A DNA stretch of 64,000 nucleotides from Burkholderia metallica (GTDB taxonomy: Bacteria; Pseudomonadota; Gammaproteobacteria; Burkholderiales; Burkholderiaceae): assembly GCF_902832845.1 (NCBI RefSeq), contig NZ_CADFDB010000010.1:62001-126000 (forward strand), in the 5' to 3' direction. The notes beneath the pieces are model-generated. The model saw only the letters and a program-made list of their open reading frames with translations, was not told the origin of the DNA and made no database searches. Position 1 is the first letter of the stretch. Each line of letters opens with the position of its first letter. A program made the position numbers and the translations under genes. Positions 1 to 9,912 of the stretch are shown in pieces.

Positions 1-437
1 TCGAGCAGCACGTTGCTGGTGTCGATCTCGACCGACACGTGCAGCCCCGCATGCGTGCCCTTCACCGCCGCGACGGCCGGCGGCACGAGCCGCAGCCCCG
101 GCGACGTGATCGCGCCCACCGCCACGTGGCCGAGATGACCGGCCTTCAGCGCGGCCAGTTCCTCGTGCGCCTGGTCGAGACTGCCGAGCGCCGCGCGCGC
201 ATGGCGGATCAGCGCGTCGCCGTACAGCGTCGGCCGCATCCCGCGCGGCAGGCGCTCGAACAGCACCGCGCCGATCGATTCCTCGAGTTCGCGCAGCAGC
301 TTCGACGCGGCCGGCTGCGTCATGTTCAGCGCGGCCGCCGCGCGATGAATGCTGCCTTCGTCGGCGAGCGCGACGATCAGCAGGAGCTGGCGCGTCTTCA
401 GGCGGCCGCGATTTCCCCACGGGCTGGCTTCGGGCAT
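1..437 (-). CDS. LysR-family regulator, 3' part missing
   Basis: The first 145 codons of a LysR-type activator run off the left edge. The N-terminal winged helix-turn-helix is clear (LLLIVALADEGSIHRAAAAL, then MTQPAASKLLRELEE), followed by the start of the substrate-binding domain. The ATG at 437 is the only sensible start, with the family's usual short lead before the helix-turn-helix. It is transcribed divergently from the arabinose operon, with a 114-bp gap holding tandem palindromes, so it is probably the local regulator of that operon. The effector (L-arabinose or a pathway acid) is inferred, not seen. Confidence 0.9.
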   Translation of the reverse strand, partial: MPEASPWGNRGRLKTRQLLLIVALADEGSIHRAAAALNMTQPAASKLLRELEESIGAVLFERLPRGMRPTLYGDALIRHARAALGSLDQAHEELAALKAGHLGHVAVGAITSPGLRLVPPAVAAVKGTHAGLHVSVEIDTSNVLL

Positions 438-450
438 CGTACGGGTTTAT

Positions 451-472
451 ATCGATATCGGAATCGATATCG
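451..472. promoter_or_regulatory. Tandem palindromes in the LysR/ara divergent promoter
   Basis: ATCGATATCG occurs twice, at 451-460 and 463-472, a 12-bp period. Each copy contains the self-complementary octamer CGATATCG. The pair is about 14 bp from the LysR start codon and 80 bp before the dehydratase start, in an AT-richer stretch than its surroundings. This is where a LysR regulator would be expected to bind to control both directions. Assignment to this regulator is inference. Confidence 0.6.
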
Positions 473-551
473 TAATCGCCAAAAACGTCATTAGCCAGTT
501 ATCAAAATTCTGCCTAGACTGCGCCGGTATCCCGTCACCACAGGACTGACG

Positions 552-2303
552 ATGTCGGCAACAAAACCCAGGCTGCGCTCCGCCCAATGGTTCGGCACGA
601 ACGACAAGAACGGCTTCATGTACCGGAGCTGGATGAAGAACCAGGGCATCCCCGATCACGAATTCGACGGCCGGCCGATCATCGGCATCTGCAATACGTG
701 GTCCGAACTGACGCCGTGCAACGCGCACTTCCGCAAGCTCGCCGAGCACGTGAAGCGCGGGATCTTCGAAGCGGGCGGCTTCCCGGTCGAGTTCCCGGTG
801 TTCTCGAACGGCGAATCGAACCTGCGGCCGTCGGCGATGCTCACGCGCAACCTCGCGTCGATGGACGTGGAGGAAGCGATCCGCGGCAATCCGATCGACG
901 CGGTCGTGCTGCTCGCCGGCTGCGACAAGACGACGCCCGCGCTGCTGATGGGCGCGGCGAGCTGCGACGTGCCGGCGATCGTCGTGTCGGGCGGCCCGAT
1001 GCTGAACGGCAAGCTGGAGGGCAAGAACATCGGCTCCGGCACGGCCGTGTGGCAGCTGCACGAAGCGCTGAAGGCCGGCGAGATCGACCTGCATCACTTC
1101 CTGTCGGCCGAAGCCGGGATGTCGCGCTCGGCCGGCACCTGCAACACGATGGGCACCGCGTCGACGATGGCGTGCATGGCCGAGGCGCTCGGCGTCGCGC
1201 TGCCGCACAACGCGGCGATCCCGGCCGTCGATTCGCGGCGCTACGTGCTCGCGCACATGTCGGGCATCCGCATCGTCGAGATGGCGCTCGAAGGGCTCGT
1301 GCTGTCGAAGGTCCTGACGCGCGCGGCGTTCGAGAACGCGATCCGCACGAATGCTGCGATCGGCGGCTCGACGAACGCTGTGATTCATCTGAAGGCGATC
1401 GCCGGCCGCATCGGCGTGCCGCTCGAACTGGAAGACTGGATGCGGATCGGCCGCGACACGCCGACGATCGTCGACCTGATGCCGTCGGGGCGTTTCCTGA
1501 TGGAAGAGTTCTATTACGCGGGCGGGCTGCCGGCCGTGCTGCGCCGGCTCGGCGAGGGCGGGCTGCTGCCGCATCCGGATGCGCTGACGGTGAACGGCAA
1601 GTCGCTGTGGGACAACGTGCGCGAAGCGCCGAACTACGACGACGAGGTGATCCGCCCGCTCGACCGGCCGCTGATCGCGGACGGCGGCATCTGCATCCTG
1701 CGCGGCAATCTCGCGCCGCGCGGCGCGGTGCTGAAGCCGTCGGCGGCGAGCCCCGAGCTGCTCAAGCATCGCGGCCGCGCGGTCGTGTTCGAGAACCTCG
1801 AGCACTACAAGGCGACGATCAACGACGAAGCGCTCGACGTCGACGCCAGCTCGGTGCTCGTGCTGAAGAACTGCGGGCCGCGCGGCTATCCGGGCATGGC
1901 CGAGGTCGGCAACATGGGGTTGCCGCCGAAGCTGCTGCGCCAGGGCGTGAAGGACATGGTGCGGATTTCGGATGCGCGGATGAGCGGCACCGCGTACGGC
2001 ACGGTCGTGCTGCACGTCGCGCCGGAAGCGGCTGCCGGCGGCCCGCTCGCGGCCGTGCGCAACGGCGACTGGATCGAACTCGACTGCGAGGCCGGGACGC
2101 TGCATCTCGACATCACGGATGAAGAATTGCAGCGCCGCCTGCTGGACGTCGATCCGGCCGCGGCGCCGGGCGTGGCCGGCCAGCTCGGCAAGGGCGGCTA
2201 TGCGCGGCTGTACATCGATCACGTGCTGCAGGCCGACGAGGGGTGCGACCTCGACTTCCTGGTCGGCACCCGCGGCGCGGACGTGCCGAGCCATTCGCAT
2301 TGA
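552..2303 (+). CDS. araC: L-arabonate dehydratase (IlvD/Edd family)
   Basis: This 583-residue enzyme should convert L-arabonate to L-2-keto-3-deoxyarabonate in the non-phosphorylative arabinose pathway, in the cytoplasm. The IlvD/Edd family is shown by the Fe-S cysteines at about C56 (LTPCN), C124 (AGCDKTTPA) and C197 (GTCNTM) and by the C-terminal DARMSGTAYG motif. The C56/C124/C197 spacing matches the family's sugar-acid dehydratases rather than branched-chain IlvD. It is first in a seven-gene operon with an oxidoreductase, a DapA-like lyase, a sugar ABC transporter and a lactonase. The name follows Azospirillum usage and has nothing to do with the E. coli AraC regulator. Specificity for arabonate rests on context. 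Confidence 0.88.
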   Translation: MSATKPRLRSAQWFGTNDKNGFMYRSWMKNQGIPDHEFDGRPIIGICNTWSELTPCNAHFRKLAEHVKRGIFEAGGFPVEFPVFSNGESNLRPSAMLTRNLASMDVEEAIRGNPIDAVVLLAGCDKTTPALLMGAASCDVPAIVVSGGPMLNGKLEGKNIGSGTAVWQLHEALKAGEIDLHHFLSAEAGMSRSAGTCNTMGTASTMACMAEALGVALPHNAAIPAVDSRRYVLAHMSGIRIVEMALEGLVLSKVLTRAAFENAIRTNAAIGGSTNAVIHLKAIAGRIGVPLELEDWMRIGRDTPTIVDLMPSGRFLMEEFYYAGGLPAVLRRLGEGGLLPHPDALTVNGKSLWDNVREAPNYDDEVIRPLDRPLIADGGICILRGNLAPRGAVLKPSAASPELLKHRGRAVVFENLEHYKATINDEALDVDASSVLVLKNCGPRGYPGMAEVGNMGLPPKLLRQGVKDMVRISDARMSGTAYGTVVLHVAPEAAAGGPLAAVRNGDWIELDCEAGTLHLDITDEELQRRLLDVDPAAAPGVAGQLGKGGYARLYIDHVLQADEGCDLDFLVGTRGADVPSHSH

Positions 2304-2415
2304 GCGGCGCGCGGCGCGACGCGCGCCGCCGGTCGCGGGCTGCCGGCCCGCGCAACGCCTAAACCGTAACCGCATGACGGCCGGCCGTCGCCGAGGCCGA
2401 AGCAGGACGCGAAAC

Positions 2416-3345
2416 ATGACATCGAGCAGCGCGCCGCGCCATCGCGGCATCTTCCCCGTCGTCCCGACGACGTTTACCGACACCGGCGAGCTCGACCTCG
2501 CGAGCCAGAAACGCGCGGTCGATTTCATGATCGACGCGGGTTCCGACGGGCTGTGCATCCTCGCGAATTTCTCCGAGCAGTTCGCGATCGCCGACGACGA
2601 ACGCGACGTGCTCACGCGCACGATCCTCGAACACGTCGCGGGCCGCGTGCCGGTGATCGTCACGACGTCGCACTACAGCACGCAGGTGTGCGCGGCGCGC
2701 AGCCTGCGCGCGCAACAGCTCGGCGCGGCCATGGTGATGGCGATGCCGCCGTATCACGGCGCGACGTTCCGCGTGCCGGAAGCGCAGATCTACGAGTTCT
2801 ATGCGCGGGTGTCCGACGCGATCGCGATCCCGATCATGATCCAGGATGCGCCGGCGAGCGGCACCGCGCTGTCTGCCGCGTTCCTCGCGCGGATGGCGCG
2901 CGAGATCGAACAGGTCGCGTACTTCAAGATCGAGACGCCGGGCGCGGCGAACAAGCTGCGCGAGCTGATCCGGCTCGGCGGCGATGCGATCGAGGGGCCG
3001 TGGGACGGCGAAGAGGCGATCACGCTGCTCGCCGACCTGCATGCGGGCGCGACCGGCGCGATGACGGGCGGCGGGTTTCCGGACGGCATCCGCCCGATCC
3101 TCGACGCGTGGCGCGAAGGGCGCCACGACGACGCGTACGCGCGCTATCAGGCGTGGCTGCCGCTGATCAACCACGAGAACCGCCAGTCCGGGATCCTCAC
3201 CGCGAAGGCGCTGATGCGCGCAGGCGGCGTGATCGCGTGCGAGCGGCCGCGGCATCCGATGCCGGAACTGCACCCGGACACGCGCGCGGAACTGCTCGCG
3301 ATCGCGCGCCGGCTCGATCCGCTCGTGCTGCGCTGGGCGCACTGA
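2416..3345 (+). CDS. araD: L-2-keto-3-deoxyarabonate dehydratase (DapA family)
   Basis: 309 residues of the DapA/NAL aldolase superfamily (TIM barrel). The expected reaction is dehydration of L-2-keto-3-deoxyarabonate to alpha-ketoglutarate semialdehyde. The Schiff-base lysine is K171 (AYFKIE). At the place of the usual LYN motif the sequence reads MIQD, so the catalytic Tyr of classical DapA is Gln143 here. The start at 2416 (MTSSSAPRHRG) gives the family length; the open frame extends further upstream over the end of araC but that part looks like shadow. It is second in the arabinose operon, 112 bp after the dehydratase. Confidence 0.85.
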   Translation: MTSSSAPRHRGIFPVVPTTFTDTGELDLASQKRAVDFMIDAGSDGLCILANFSEQFAIADDERDVLTRTILEHVAGRVPVIVTTSHYSTQVCAARSLRAQQLGAAMVMAMPPYHGATFRVPEAQIYEFYARVSDAIAIPIMIQDAPASGTALSAAFLARMAREIEQVAYFKIETPGAANKLRELIRLGGDAIEGPWDGEEAITLLADLHAGATGAMTGGGFPDGIRPILDAWREGRHDDAYARYQAWLPLINHENRQSGILTAKALMRAGGVIACERPRHPMPELHPDTRAELLAIARRLDPLVLRWAH

Positions 3346-4311
<966 letters not shown>

Positions 4312-4391
4312 AAACGCGCCGGCGCGCGCCACCGCGAGCGCGACCCGGCACGACGCAAGTTGAAGACCCAAGCCAATACAAGGAGACACCC

Positions 4392-5396
4392 ATGAACCGC
4401 ACGATTCGCCGACACACCCTGCGCGCGCTGCTGGCCGCGCTTTGCATCGCACCGCTCGGCATGCAGGGCGCCGCGCGCGCCGACGCGCCGCTGAAGATCG
4501 GCTTCCTGGTGAAGATGCCCGAGCAGGCATGGTTCATCAACGAGCAGAACGCGGCGTCCGCGCTCGGCCAGAAGGAGAATTTCTCGGTCGTGAAGATCGG
4601 CACGCCCGACGGCGAGAAGGTGCTGGCCGCGATCGACAACCTCGGCTCGCAGGGCGCGCAGGGCTTCGTGATCTGCGCGCCGGACGTGCGCCTCGGCCCG
4701 GCGATCGCCGCACGCGCGAAGCGCTACAACATGAAGTTCGTGACGGTCGACGACCAGCTCGTCGATTCGACCGGCAAGCCGCTGCCGAACGTGCCGCACC
4801 TCGGGATGTCGGCGACCAAGATCGGCAACCAGGTCGGGCAGGCGATCGCTGACGAGATGAAGCGGCGCGGCTGGAAGCCTGAAGAAGTCGGCGCGCTGCG
4901 GATCACGAACTACGAACTGCCGACCGCGAAGCTGCGCACCGACGGCGCGACGCAGGCGCTGCTCGCGAACGGCTTCCGCAAGGAGAACATCTTCGACGCG
5001 CCGCAGAAGACGACCGACGACGAAGGCGGCTTCAGCGCGGCCGCGCCCGTGCTCGCGCGCCATCCGAACGTGAAGAAGTGGGTGGTCTACGCGCTGAACG
5101 AGGAAACCGTGCTCGGCGCGGTACGCGCGACCGAGCAGCTGCACATTCCGGCGGCCGACGTGATCGGCGTCGGCATCAACGGCGCGGGCGAAGCGTTCGC
5201 CGAATTCCAGAAGAAGGAGCCGACCGGCTTCTACGGGACGATCGCGGTCAGCTCGACGAACCACGGCAAGGACAGCACGCAGAATCTCGTCGACTGGATC
5301 CGCAACGGCAAGACGCCGCCGGCCGACACGCAGACGAGCGGCAAGCTGATGACGCGCGCGAACTGGCAGGCCGTGCGCGCCGAACTCGGCATCTGA
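4392..5396 (+). CDS. araF: Periplasmic L-arabinose-binding protein
   Basis: 334 residues of the type I periplasmic sugar-binding fold. Residues 1 to about 31 are a signal peptide (MNRTIRRHTLRALLAALCIA, cleavage near ARA|DAP). The start at 4392 is fixed by AAGGAGA at 4379-4385. The mature N-terminus LKIGFLVKMPEQAWFINEQ resembles E. coli AraF and ChvE-like arabinose/galactose receptors. It feeds the ATPase and permease encoded next. Ligand identity is inferred from the operon. Confidence 0.88.
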   Translation: MNRTIRRHTLRALLAALCIAPLGMQGAARADAPLKIGFLVKMPEQAWFINEQNAASALGQKENFSVVKIGTPDGEKVLAAIDNLGSQGAQGFVICAPDVRLGPAIAARAKRYNMKFVTVDDQLVDSTGKPLPNVPHLGMSATKIGNQVGQAIADEMKRRGWKPEEVGALRITNYELPTAKLRTDGATQALLANGFRKENIFDAPQKTTDDEGGFSAAAPVLARHPNVKKWVVYALNEETVLGAVRATEQLHIPAADVIGVGINGAGEAFAEFQKKEPTGFYGTIAVSSTNHGKDSTQNLVDWIRNGKTPPADTQTSGKLMTRANWQAVRAELGI

Positions 5397-5417
5397 GCGG
5401 CGCGAGGCGAGAACGCG

Positions 5418-6980
5418 ATGACGATGCAGACGACGATGGCCGCGCCGGGCAACGACCACGCGGCGCAAGCCGGCGCCGCGGCGGCGCCGCCCGGCGGCCC
5501 GCTGCTCGCGCTCGACGGCATCACGGTGACGTTCCCGGGCGTGCGCGCGCTCGACGCCGTGTCGCTGTCGGTGCGCGCGGGCGAAGTGCATGGCCTGATG
5601 GGCGAGAACGGCGCGGGCAAATCGACGCTGCTGAAGGTGCTGTCCGGCGTGAACCAGCCGCAGGCCGGCACGCTGACGCTGAACGGCACCGTGCAGCGCT
5701 TCGCGTCGACGCGCGCGGCGCTCGAGGCCGGCATCGCGATCATCTACCAGGAGCTGCATCTGGTGCCCGAGCTGACGGTCGCGGAAAACCTGATGCTCGG
5801 GCAACTGCCGAGCCGGCTCGGCGTGGTCGACGAACGCGCGCTCGCCGCGCGCGCGCTCGATGCGCTGGAGCGGCTCGGCGAGCACATCGATCCGGGCATT
5901 CCGGTGAAGTATCTGTCGATCGGCCAGCGCCAGATGATCGAGATCGGCAAGGCGCTGATGCGCGACGCGCGCGTGATCGCGTTCGACGAGCCGACGAGTT
6001 CGCTGTCGGCGCGCGAGACCACGCAGCTGTTCCGGATTATCCGCGCGCTGCGCGCGGAAGGCCGCGCGATCATCTACGTCACGCACCGGATGGAAGAAGT
6101 GTACGAATTGTGCGACCGCGTGACCGTGTTCCGCGACGGCCGTCGCATCGACACGTTCGACGCCGTCGCCGATCTCGACCGCGACCGGCTGATCGGCTGC
6201 ATGGTCGGCCGCTCGATCGAGGACGTGTACGGCTACCGGCCGCGCACGCCCGGTGACGTGCTGATCGAGGCGAAAGGGCTGGCGGGGCCCGGGTTGTCCG
6301 AGCCCGTGTCGTTCAATGCGCGGCGCGGCGAAATCGTCGGCTTCTTCGGGCTCGTCGGCGCGGGCCGCTCGGAACTGATGAAGCTGCTGTACGGCGCCGA
6401 GCGCCCGAGCGCGGGGCACGTCGAGCTGAACGGCACGCGGGTGGCATTCGGCAGCCCGCGCGACGCGGTGCGCGCGGGCCTCGCGCTGTGCCCGGAGGAC
6501 CGCAAACAGGAAGGCATCGTCGCGATCGCGTCGGTGGCCGACAACCTGAACATCAGCGCGCGCCGCCATTTCAGCCCGGCGCGCATGCTGCTCGACGGGC
6601 GGCGCGAGCGCGAACTCGCGCAGCGCTACATCGAACGGCTCGCGATCAAGACCCGCGACGGCGACACGCCGATCGGCGCGCTGTCCGGCGGCAACCAGCA
6701 GAAGGTCGTGCTCGCGCGCTGGCTGGCCGAGCGCATCGACGTGTTCCTGATGGACGAGCCCACGCGCGGCATCGACGTCGGCGCGCGCGCGGAAATCTAC
6801 AACCTGTTCTACGAACTCGCGGAAGCGGGCCGAACGGTGATCCTCGTGTCGAGCGATCTCGCCGAAGTGATCGGCGTGTCGGACCGGATCATCGTGATGA
6901 AGGAAGGGCGGATCGCGGGCGAGGTCGCGAAGGCGCACGCGACGCCCGACGCGCTGATCAAACTCGCGCTGCCGCGCTAG
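5418..6980 (+). CDS. araG: L-arabinose ABC transporter ATPase, two ABC domains
   Basis: 520 residues with two fused ABC cassettes, as usual for the CUT2 sugar ATPases (AraG/RbsA/MglA). The first cassette has Walker [10 protein letters not shown] (about residue 70) and a degenerate signature YLSIGQRQM. The second has [10 protein letters not shown] in place of a Walker [17 protein letters not shown] and Walker B LMDEP. An N-terminal run of Ala/Gly/Pro (about residues 1-30) precedes the first domain. It lies 21 bp after the binding protein and powers import at the inner membrane. Confidence 0.9.
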   Translation: MTMQTTMAAPGNDHAAQAGAAAAPPGGPLLALDGITVTFPGVRALDAVSLSVRAGEVHGLMGENGAGKSTLLKVLSGVNQPQAGTLTLNGTVQRFASTRAALEAGIAIIYQELHLVPELTVAENLMLGQLPSRLGVVDERALAARALDALERLGEHIDPGIPVKYLSIGQRQMIEIGKALMRDARVIAFDEPTSSLSARETTQLFRIIRALRAEGRAIIYVTHRMEEVYELCDRVTVFRDGRRIDTFDAVADLDRDRLIGCMVGRSIEDVYGYRPRTPGDVLIEAKGLAGPGLSEPVSFNARRGEIVGFFGLVGAGRSELMKLLYGAERPSAGHVELNGTRVAFGSPRDAVRAGLALCPEDRKQEGIVAIASVADNLNISARRHFSPARMLLDGRRERELAQRYIERLAIKTRDGDTPIGALSGGNQQKVVLARWLAERIDVFLMDEPTRGIDVGARAEIYNLFYELAEAGRTVILVSSDLAEVIGVSDRIIVMKEGRIAGEVAKAHATPDALIKLALPR

Positions 6981-7012
6981 CGCCCCGCAACGATCAACCG
7001 GATGCAAACGAA

Positions 7013-8032
7013 ATGAGCCAGGCAATGCAACCCCAACGCACTTCCCCGTCCCCCGATGCCGCCGCCGTGCCCGCACGCGCGCGCGGCGGCGTGTGGCAGC
7101 TGATCAACCGCTCCGGCATCGTGATGGTGTTTCTCGTGCTGTTCGCGACGCTGTCGCTGACGGTGCCGGACTTCCTCACGTCGCGCAACATCCAGGGCCT
7201 GCTGCTGTCGGTCACGCTGATCGGTTCGATCGCGGTGACGATGATGTTCGTGCTCGCGCTCGGTGAAGTCGACCTGTCGGTCGCGTCGATCGTCGCGTTC
7301 TCGGGCGTGGTGGCGTCGACGCTGATCACCGCGACGCACAGCGTCGTGCTCGGCATCGCGGGCGGCGTGCTCGCCGGCGGCGCGGTCGGGCTCGTCAACG
7401 GCGTGCTGATCGCGCGCTGGCGGATCAATTCGCTGATCGTCACGCTCGCGATGATGGAAGTCGTGCGCGGGCTCGCGTTCATCACGTCGAACGGCGACGC
7501 GGTGATGATCTCCGAGGAACGCTTCTTCGATCTCGGCGGCGGGTCGTTCCTCGGCATCTCGTATCCGATCTGGAGCAACATCGTCGGCTTCGTCGTGTTC
7601 GGCTTCCTGCTGCGCAAGACGGTGTTCGGCAAGAACGTGCTGGCCGTCGGCGGCAACGGCGAGGCCGCGCTGCTCGCGGGGCTGCCGGTGATGCGCATCA
7701 AGATCACCGTGTTCGTGCTGCAGGGGCTCGTGACGGGTTTTGCCGGCGTGATGCTCGCGTCGCGGATGAGCCTCGGCGATCCGAAGACGTCGGTCGGCCT
7801 CGAACTCGGCGTGATCTCCGCGTGCGTGCTCGGCGGCGTGTCGCTGACGGGTGGCGTCGCGACGATCTCCGGCGTGCTGGTCGGCGTGCTGATCATGGGC
7901 TCCGTCCAGGACGCGATGAGCCTGCTGAACGTGCCGACCTTTTACCAATATCTGATACGCGGCGGAATTCTGTTGCTCGCGGTGCTGTTCGACCAGTATC
8001 GTCGCAACCAGCGGCGCGCGATGAAGATCTGA
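7013..8032 (+). CDS. araH: L-arabinose ABC transporter permease
   Basis: 339 residues, strongly hydrophobic after about residue 35, with the many transmembrane helices of the BPD_transp_2 (AraH/RbsC) family. The motif ALGEVDLSVASIVAFSGVVA is typical of the family. I placed the start at the ATG at 7013; a second ATG follows at 7025. Gene order binding protein, ATPase, permease is canonical, with 32 bp between ATPase and permease. Confidence 0.88.
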   Translation: MSQAMQPQRTSPSPDAAAVPARARGGVWQLINRSGIVMVFLVLFATLSLTVPDFLTSRNIQGLLLSVTLIGSIAVTMMFVLALGEVDLSVASIVAFSGVVASTLITATHSVVLGIAGGVLAGGAVGLVNGVLIARWRINSLIVTLAMMEVVRGLAFITSNGDAVMISEERFFDLGGGSFLGISYPIWSNIVGFVVFGFLLRKTVFGKNVLAVGGNGEAALLAGLPVMRIKITVFVLQGLVTGFAGVMLASRMSLGDPKTSVGLELGVISACVLGGVSLTGGVATISGVLVGVLIMGSVQDAMSLLNVPTFYQYLIRGGILLLAVLFDQYRRNQRRAMKI

Positions 8033-8082
8033 CGAACGCGCGGCTGCCCGCGAACGCGACAGATCAGATATCGGGAGACGGC

Positions 8083-8982
8083 ATGCAACAGACTCATCCG
8101 GCCGCCGCGGCGACGCTGCTGGCCGACAGCCGCAACACGCTCGGCGAAGGCGCGACGTGGTGCGACAGGACGCACGCGCTGTACTGGGTGGACATCGAAG
8201 GCGCGCAACTGTGGCGCTGCCGCGCGGACGGCTCCGACCTGACGCCGTGGACGATGCCCGAACGGCTCGCGTGCTTCGCGCTGACCGGCGATCCGGACGT
8301 GCTGCTCGTCGGGCTCGCGACGCATCTTGCGTTCTTCGACCTGCGCAGCGGTGCGTTCACGCGGATCGTCGACGTCGAGCCCGAGCGGCCGACGCGGCTG
8401 AACGACGGGCGCTGCGATCCGTTCGGCGCATTCGTGTTCGGGATGAAGGATGAGGGCAGCGAGCCGCCGCAAGCGGTCGGCGGCTTCTACCGGCTCGATG
8501 CCGACCTCACGCTGGAGCGGCTCGCGTTGCCGCCGGCGGCGATCGCGAACAGCATCGCGTTTTCGCCGGACGGCGCGAAGATGACTTTCTGCGACTCGCT
8601 CGTGCGCGAAATCTTCGTGTGCGATTACAGCCGCGCCGGTGTCGCCAACATACGGTCGTTCGCACGGCTGACCGATGCGGACGGCGACCCGGACGGCTCG
8701 ACGATGGATCGCGACGGCGGGCTGTGGAACGCGCAGTGGGGTGGACGGCGGGTCGTGCGCTACGGCCCGGACGGCGTCGAGACGGAACGCATTGCGGTGC
8801 CCACCGCGCAGCCGAGCTGCACGGCGCTCGACGGCGAAGGCCGGCTGTACGTGACGAGTGCCCGCGTGGGGTTGAGCGACGATGCGCTCGCCGGCGACCC
8901 GCATGCGGGCGGCGTGTTCGTCGCGCAGACGCGGCACGCGGGGCTGCCGACCGCGCGGTTCGCGGGTAAGCCGCGTGGCTGA
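8083..8982 (+). CDS. araB: L-arabinolactonase (SMP-30/gluconolactonase family)
   Basis: 299 residues of the SMP-30 six-bladed propeller lactonase family. Metal-site motifs are visible: the N-terminal GEGATW glutamate, ANSIAFSPDG around residue 160 and GDPDGSTMD near residue 205. It hydrolyses arabino-1,4-lactone made by the dehydrogenase to arabonate. GGGAG sits at 8073-8077 before the ATG at 8083. It is last in the operon. The final enzyme of the pathway, ketoglutarate semialdehyde dehydrogenase, is not in this operon. Confidence 0.86.
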   Translation: MQQTHPAAAATLLADSRNTLGEGATWCDRTHALYWVDIEGAQLWRCRADGSDLTPWTMPERLACFALTGDPDVLLVGLATHLAFFDLRSGAFTRIVDVEPERPTRLNDGRCDPFGAFVFGMKDEGSEPPQAVGGFYRLDADLTLERLALPPAAIANSIAFSPDGAKMTFCDSLVREIFVCDYSRAGVANIRSFARLTDADGDPDGSTMDRDGGLWNAQWGGRRVVRYGPDGVETERIAVPTAQPSCTALDGEGRLYVTSARVGLSDDALAGDPHAGGVFVAQTRHAGLPTARFAGKPRG

Positions 8983-9153
8983 TCGCGCACGGGATGCCGT
9001 TCATGGGAAGCCGCTGACGCAGCGGGCGTCGCGGCCGGGCCGGCAATCCGTCGCGCGTGCGTGAGCGCGCAGCGGCGCGTTTGCGTTCCGGGAACCCCCG
9101 TTCGCCGCCTGACGTGCTGGTAAGATGGCCCGCAATTCCATCCCGCCCGCACC

Positions 9154-9693
9154 ATGAGTTCCGCACCGACCAAATCCGCGAGTCCGAAGGCACCCGCGAA
9201 GACCCCGGCGAAGCCCTCCGCGAAGCCCACCACGAAGCCCGCGCCCCGCGCCGCAGGCGAAAAGCCGAAGGCGCGCGTGCAGCAGCGCCTGACCTACGTG
9301 ATCGGCGGTCTGGACCGCCTGCTGCGCCGCCACATGACCGACGCGCTCGCTCCGCTCGGCATCACGCTCGCGCAATACACGGCGCTGTCGGTGCTCGAGG
9401 CGCGCGGCGCGTCGTCGAACGCGCAACTGGCCGAGCGCTCGTGGATCACGCCGCAATCGGCGAACGAAGTGATGAGCGTGATGGCCGCCCGCGGTTTCGT
9501 CACGCGCGAAGCCGACCCGTCGCACGGCCGCATCATCCTGCTGACGCTGACCGACGAGGGCGCCGCGATGCTGCGTGAATGCGAAGCCGTCCTGCGCCCG
9601 CTCGAGACGCGCATGCTCGGCGACATCTCCGCCGACGCCGTCGCGGACGTGCAGCGCGCGCTCGAACTGTTCTCGCGCAACCTGCGCGGCTGA
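9154..9693 (+). CDS. MarR-family regulator with a histone-H1-like N-terminal tail
   Basis: 179 residues. Residues about 1-45 are a Lys/Ala/Pro/Thr tail with AKTPAKPSAKPTTKPAP; the MarR winged helix follows (LTYVIGGLDRLLRR, NAQLAERSWITPQSANEVMS, then the wing DPSHGRIILLTLTDEG). MarR proteins upstream of hydroxycinnamate genes (CouR, FerR types) repress them and are released by the CoA thioester. It is 219 bp before ech, with the palindrome at 9825-9845 between them. Role as the repressor of this cluster is inferred; the tail is odd for MarR. Confidence 0.88.
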   Translation: MSSAPTKSASPKAPAKTPAKPSAKPTTKPAPRAAGEKPKARVQQRLTYVIGGLDRLLRRHMTDALAPLGITLAQYTALSVLEARGASSNAQLAERSWITPQSANEVMSVMAARGFVTREADPSHGRIILLTLTDEGAAMLRECEAVLRPLETRMLGDISADAVADVQRALELFSRNLRG

Positions 9694-9820
9694 CCCGTTC
9701 CGGACCTTTCATCGCGCGGGCCCGCGCGGCCCGCGTTCGCGTGGCCGGTCGCCTGACCGTTCCCCGATTCCCTTGTTTCCGCCGCTTTCCGATCCGGGTT
9801 TACACCGGCGCTCATGCCGC

Positions 9821-9849
9821 TTGCAATATCAGGTAGCCTGATATTAAAT
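9821..9849 (+). promoter_or_regulatory. ech promoter with embedded palindromic operator
   Basis: A perfect inverted repeat with 9-bp arms (AATATCAGG / CCTGATATT) and a TAG centre occupies 9825-9845. It lies between TTGCAA (9821-9826) and TTAAAT (9844-9849), which are 17 bp apart and read as -35 and -10 boxes. A bound MarR dimer would block polymerase directly. The core ATCAGG-N3-CCTGAT recurs at 14183-14197 before the transporter gene. Confidence 0.75.
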
Positions 9850-9912
9850 GAAGCCGTCCGCAGCAGGAATGCTGCGCACCGAATCGCACAGGAACGAACG
9901 ACAGGAAACGAT

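Noticed and set aside
447-2663. 738-codon minus-strand open frame over araC
   Set aside because: Arg/His/Ala-rich, opposite a clear dehydratase, typical high-GC shadow.
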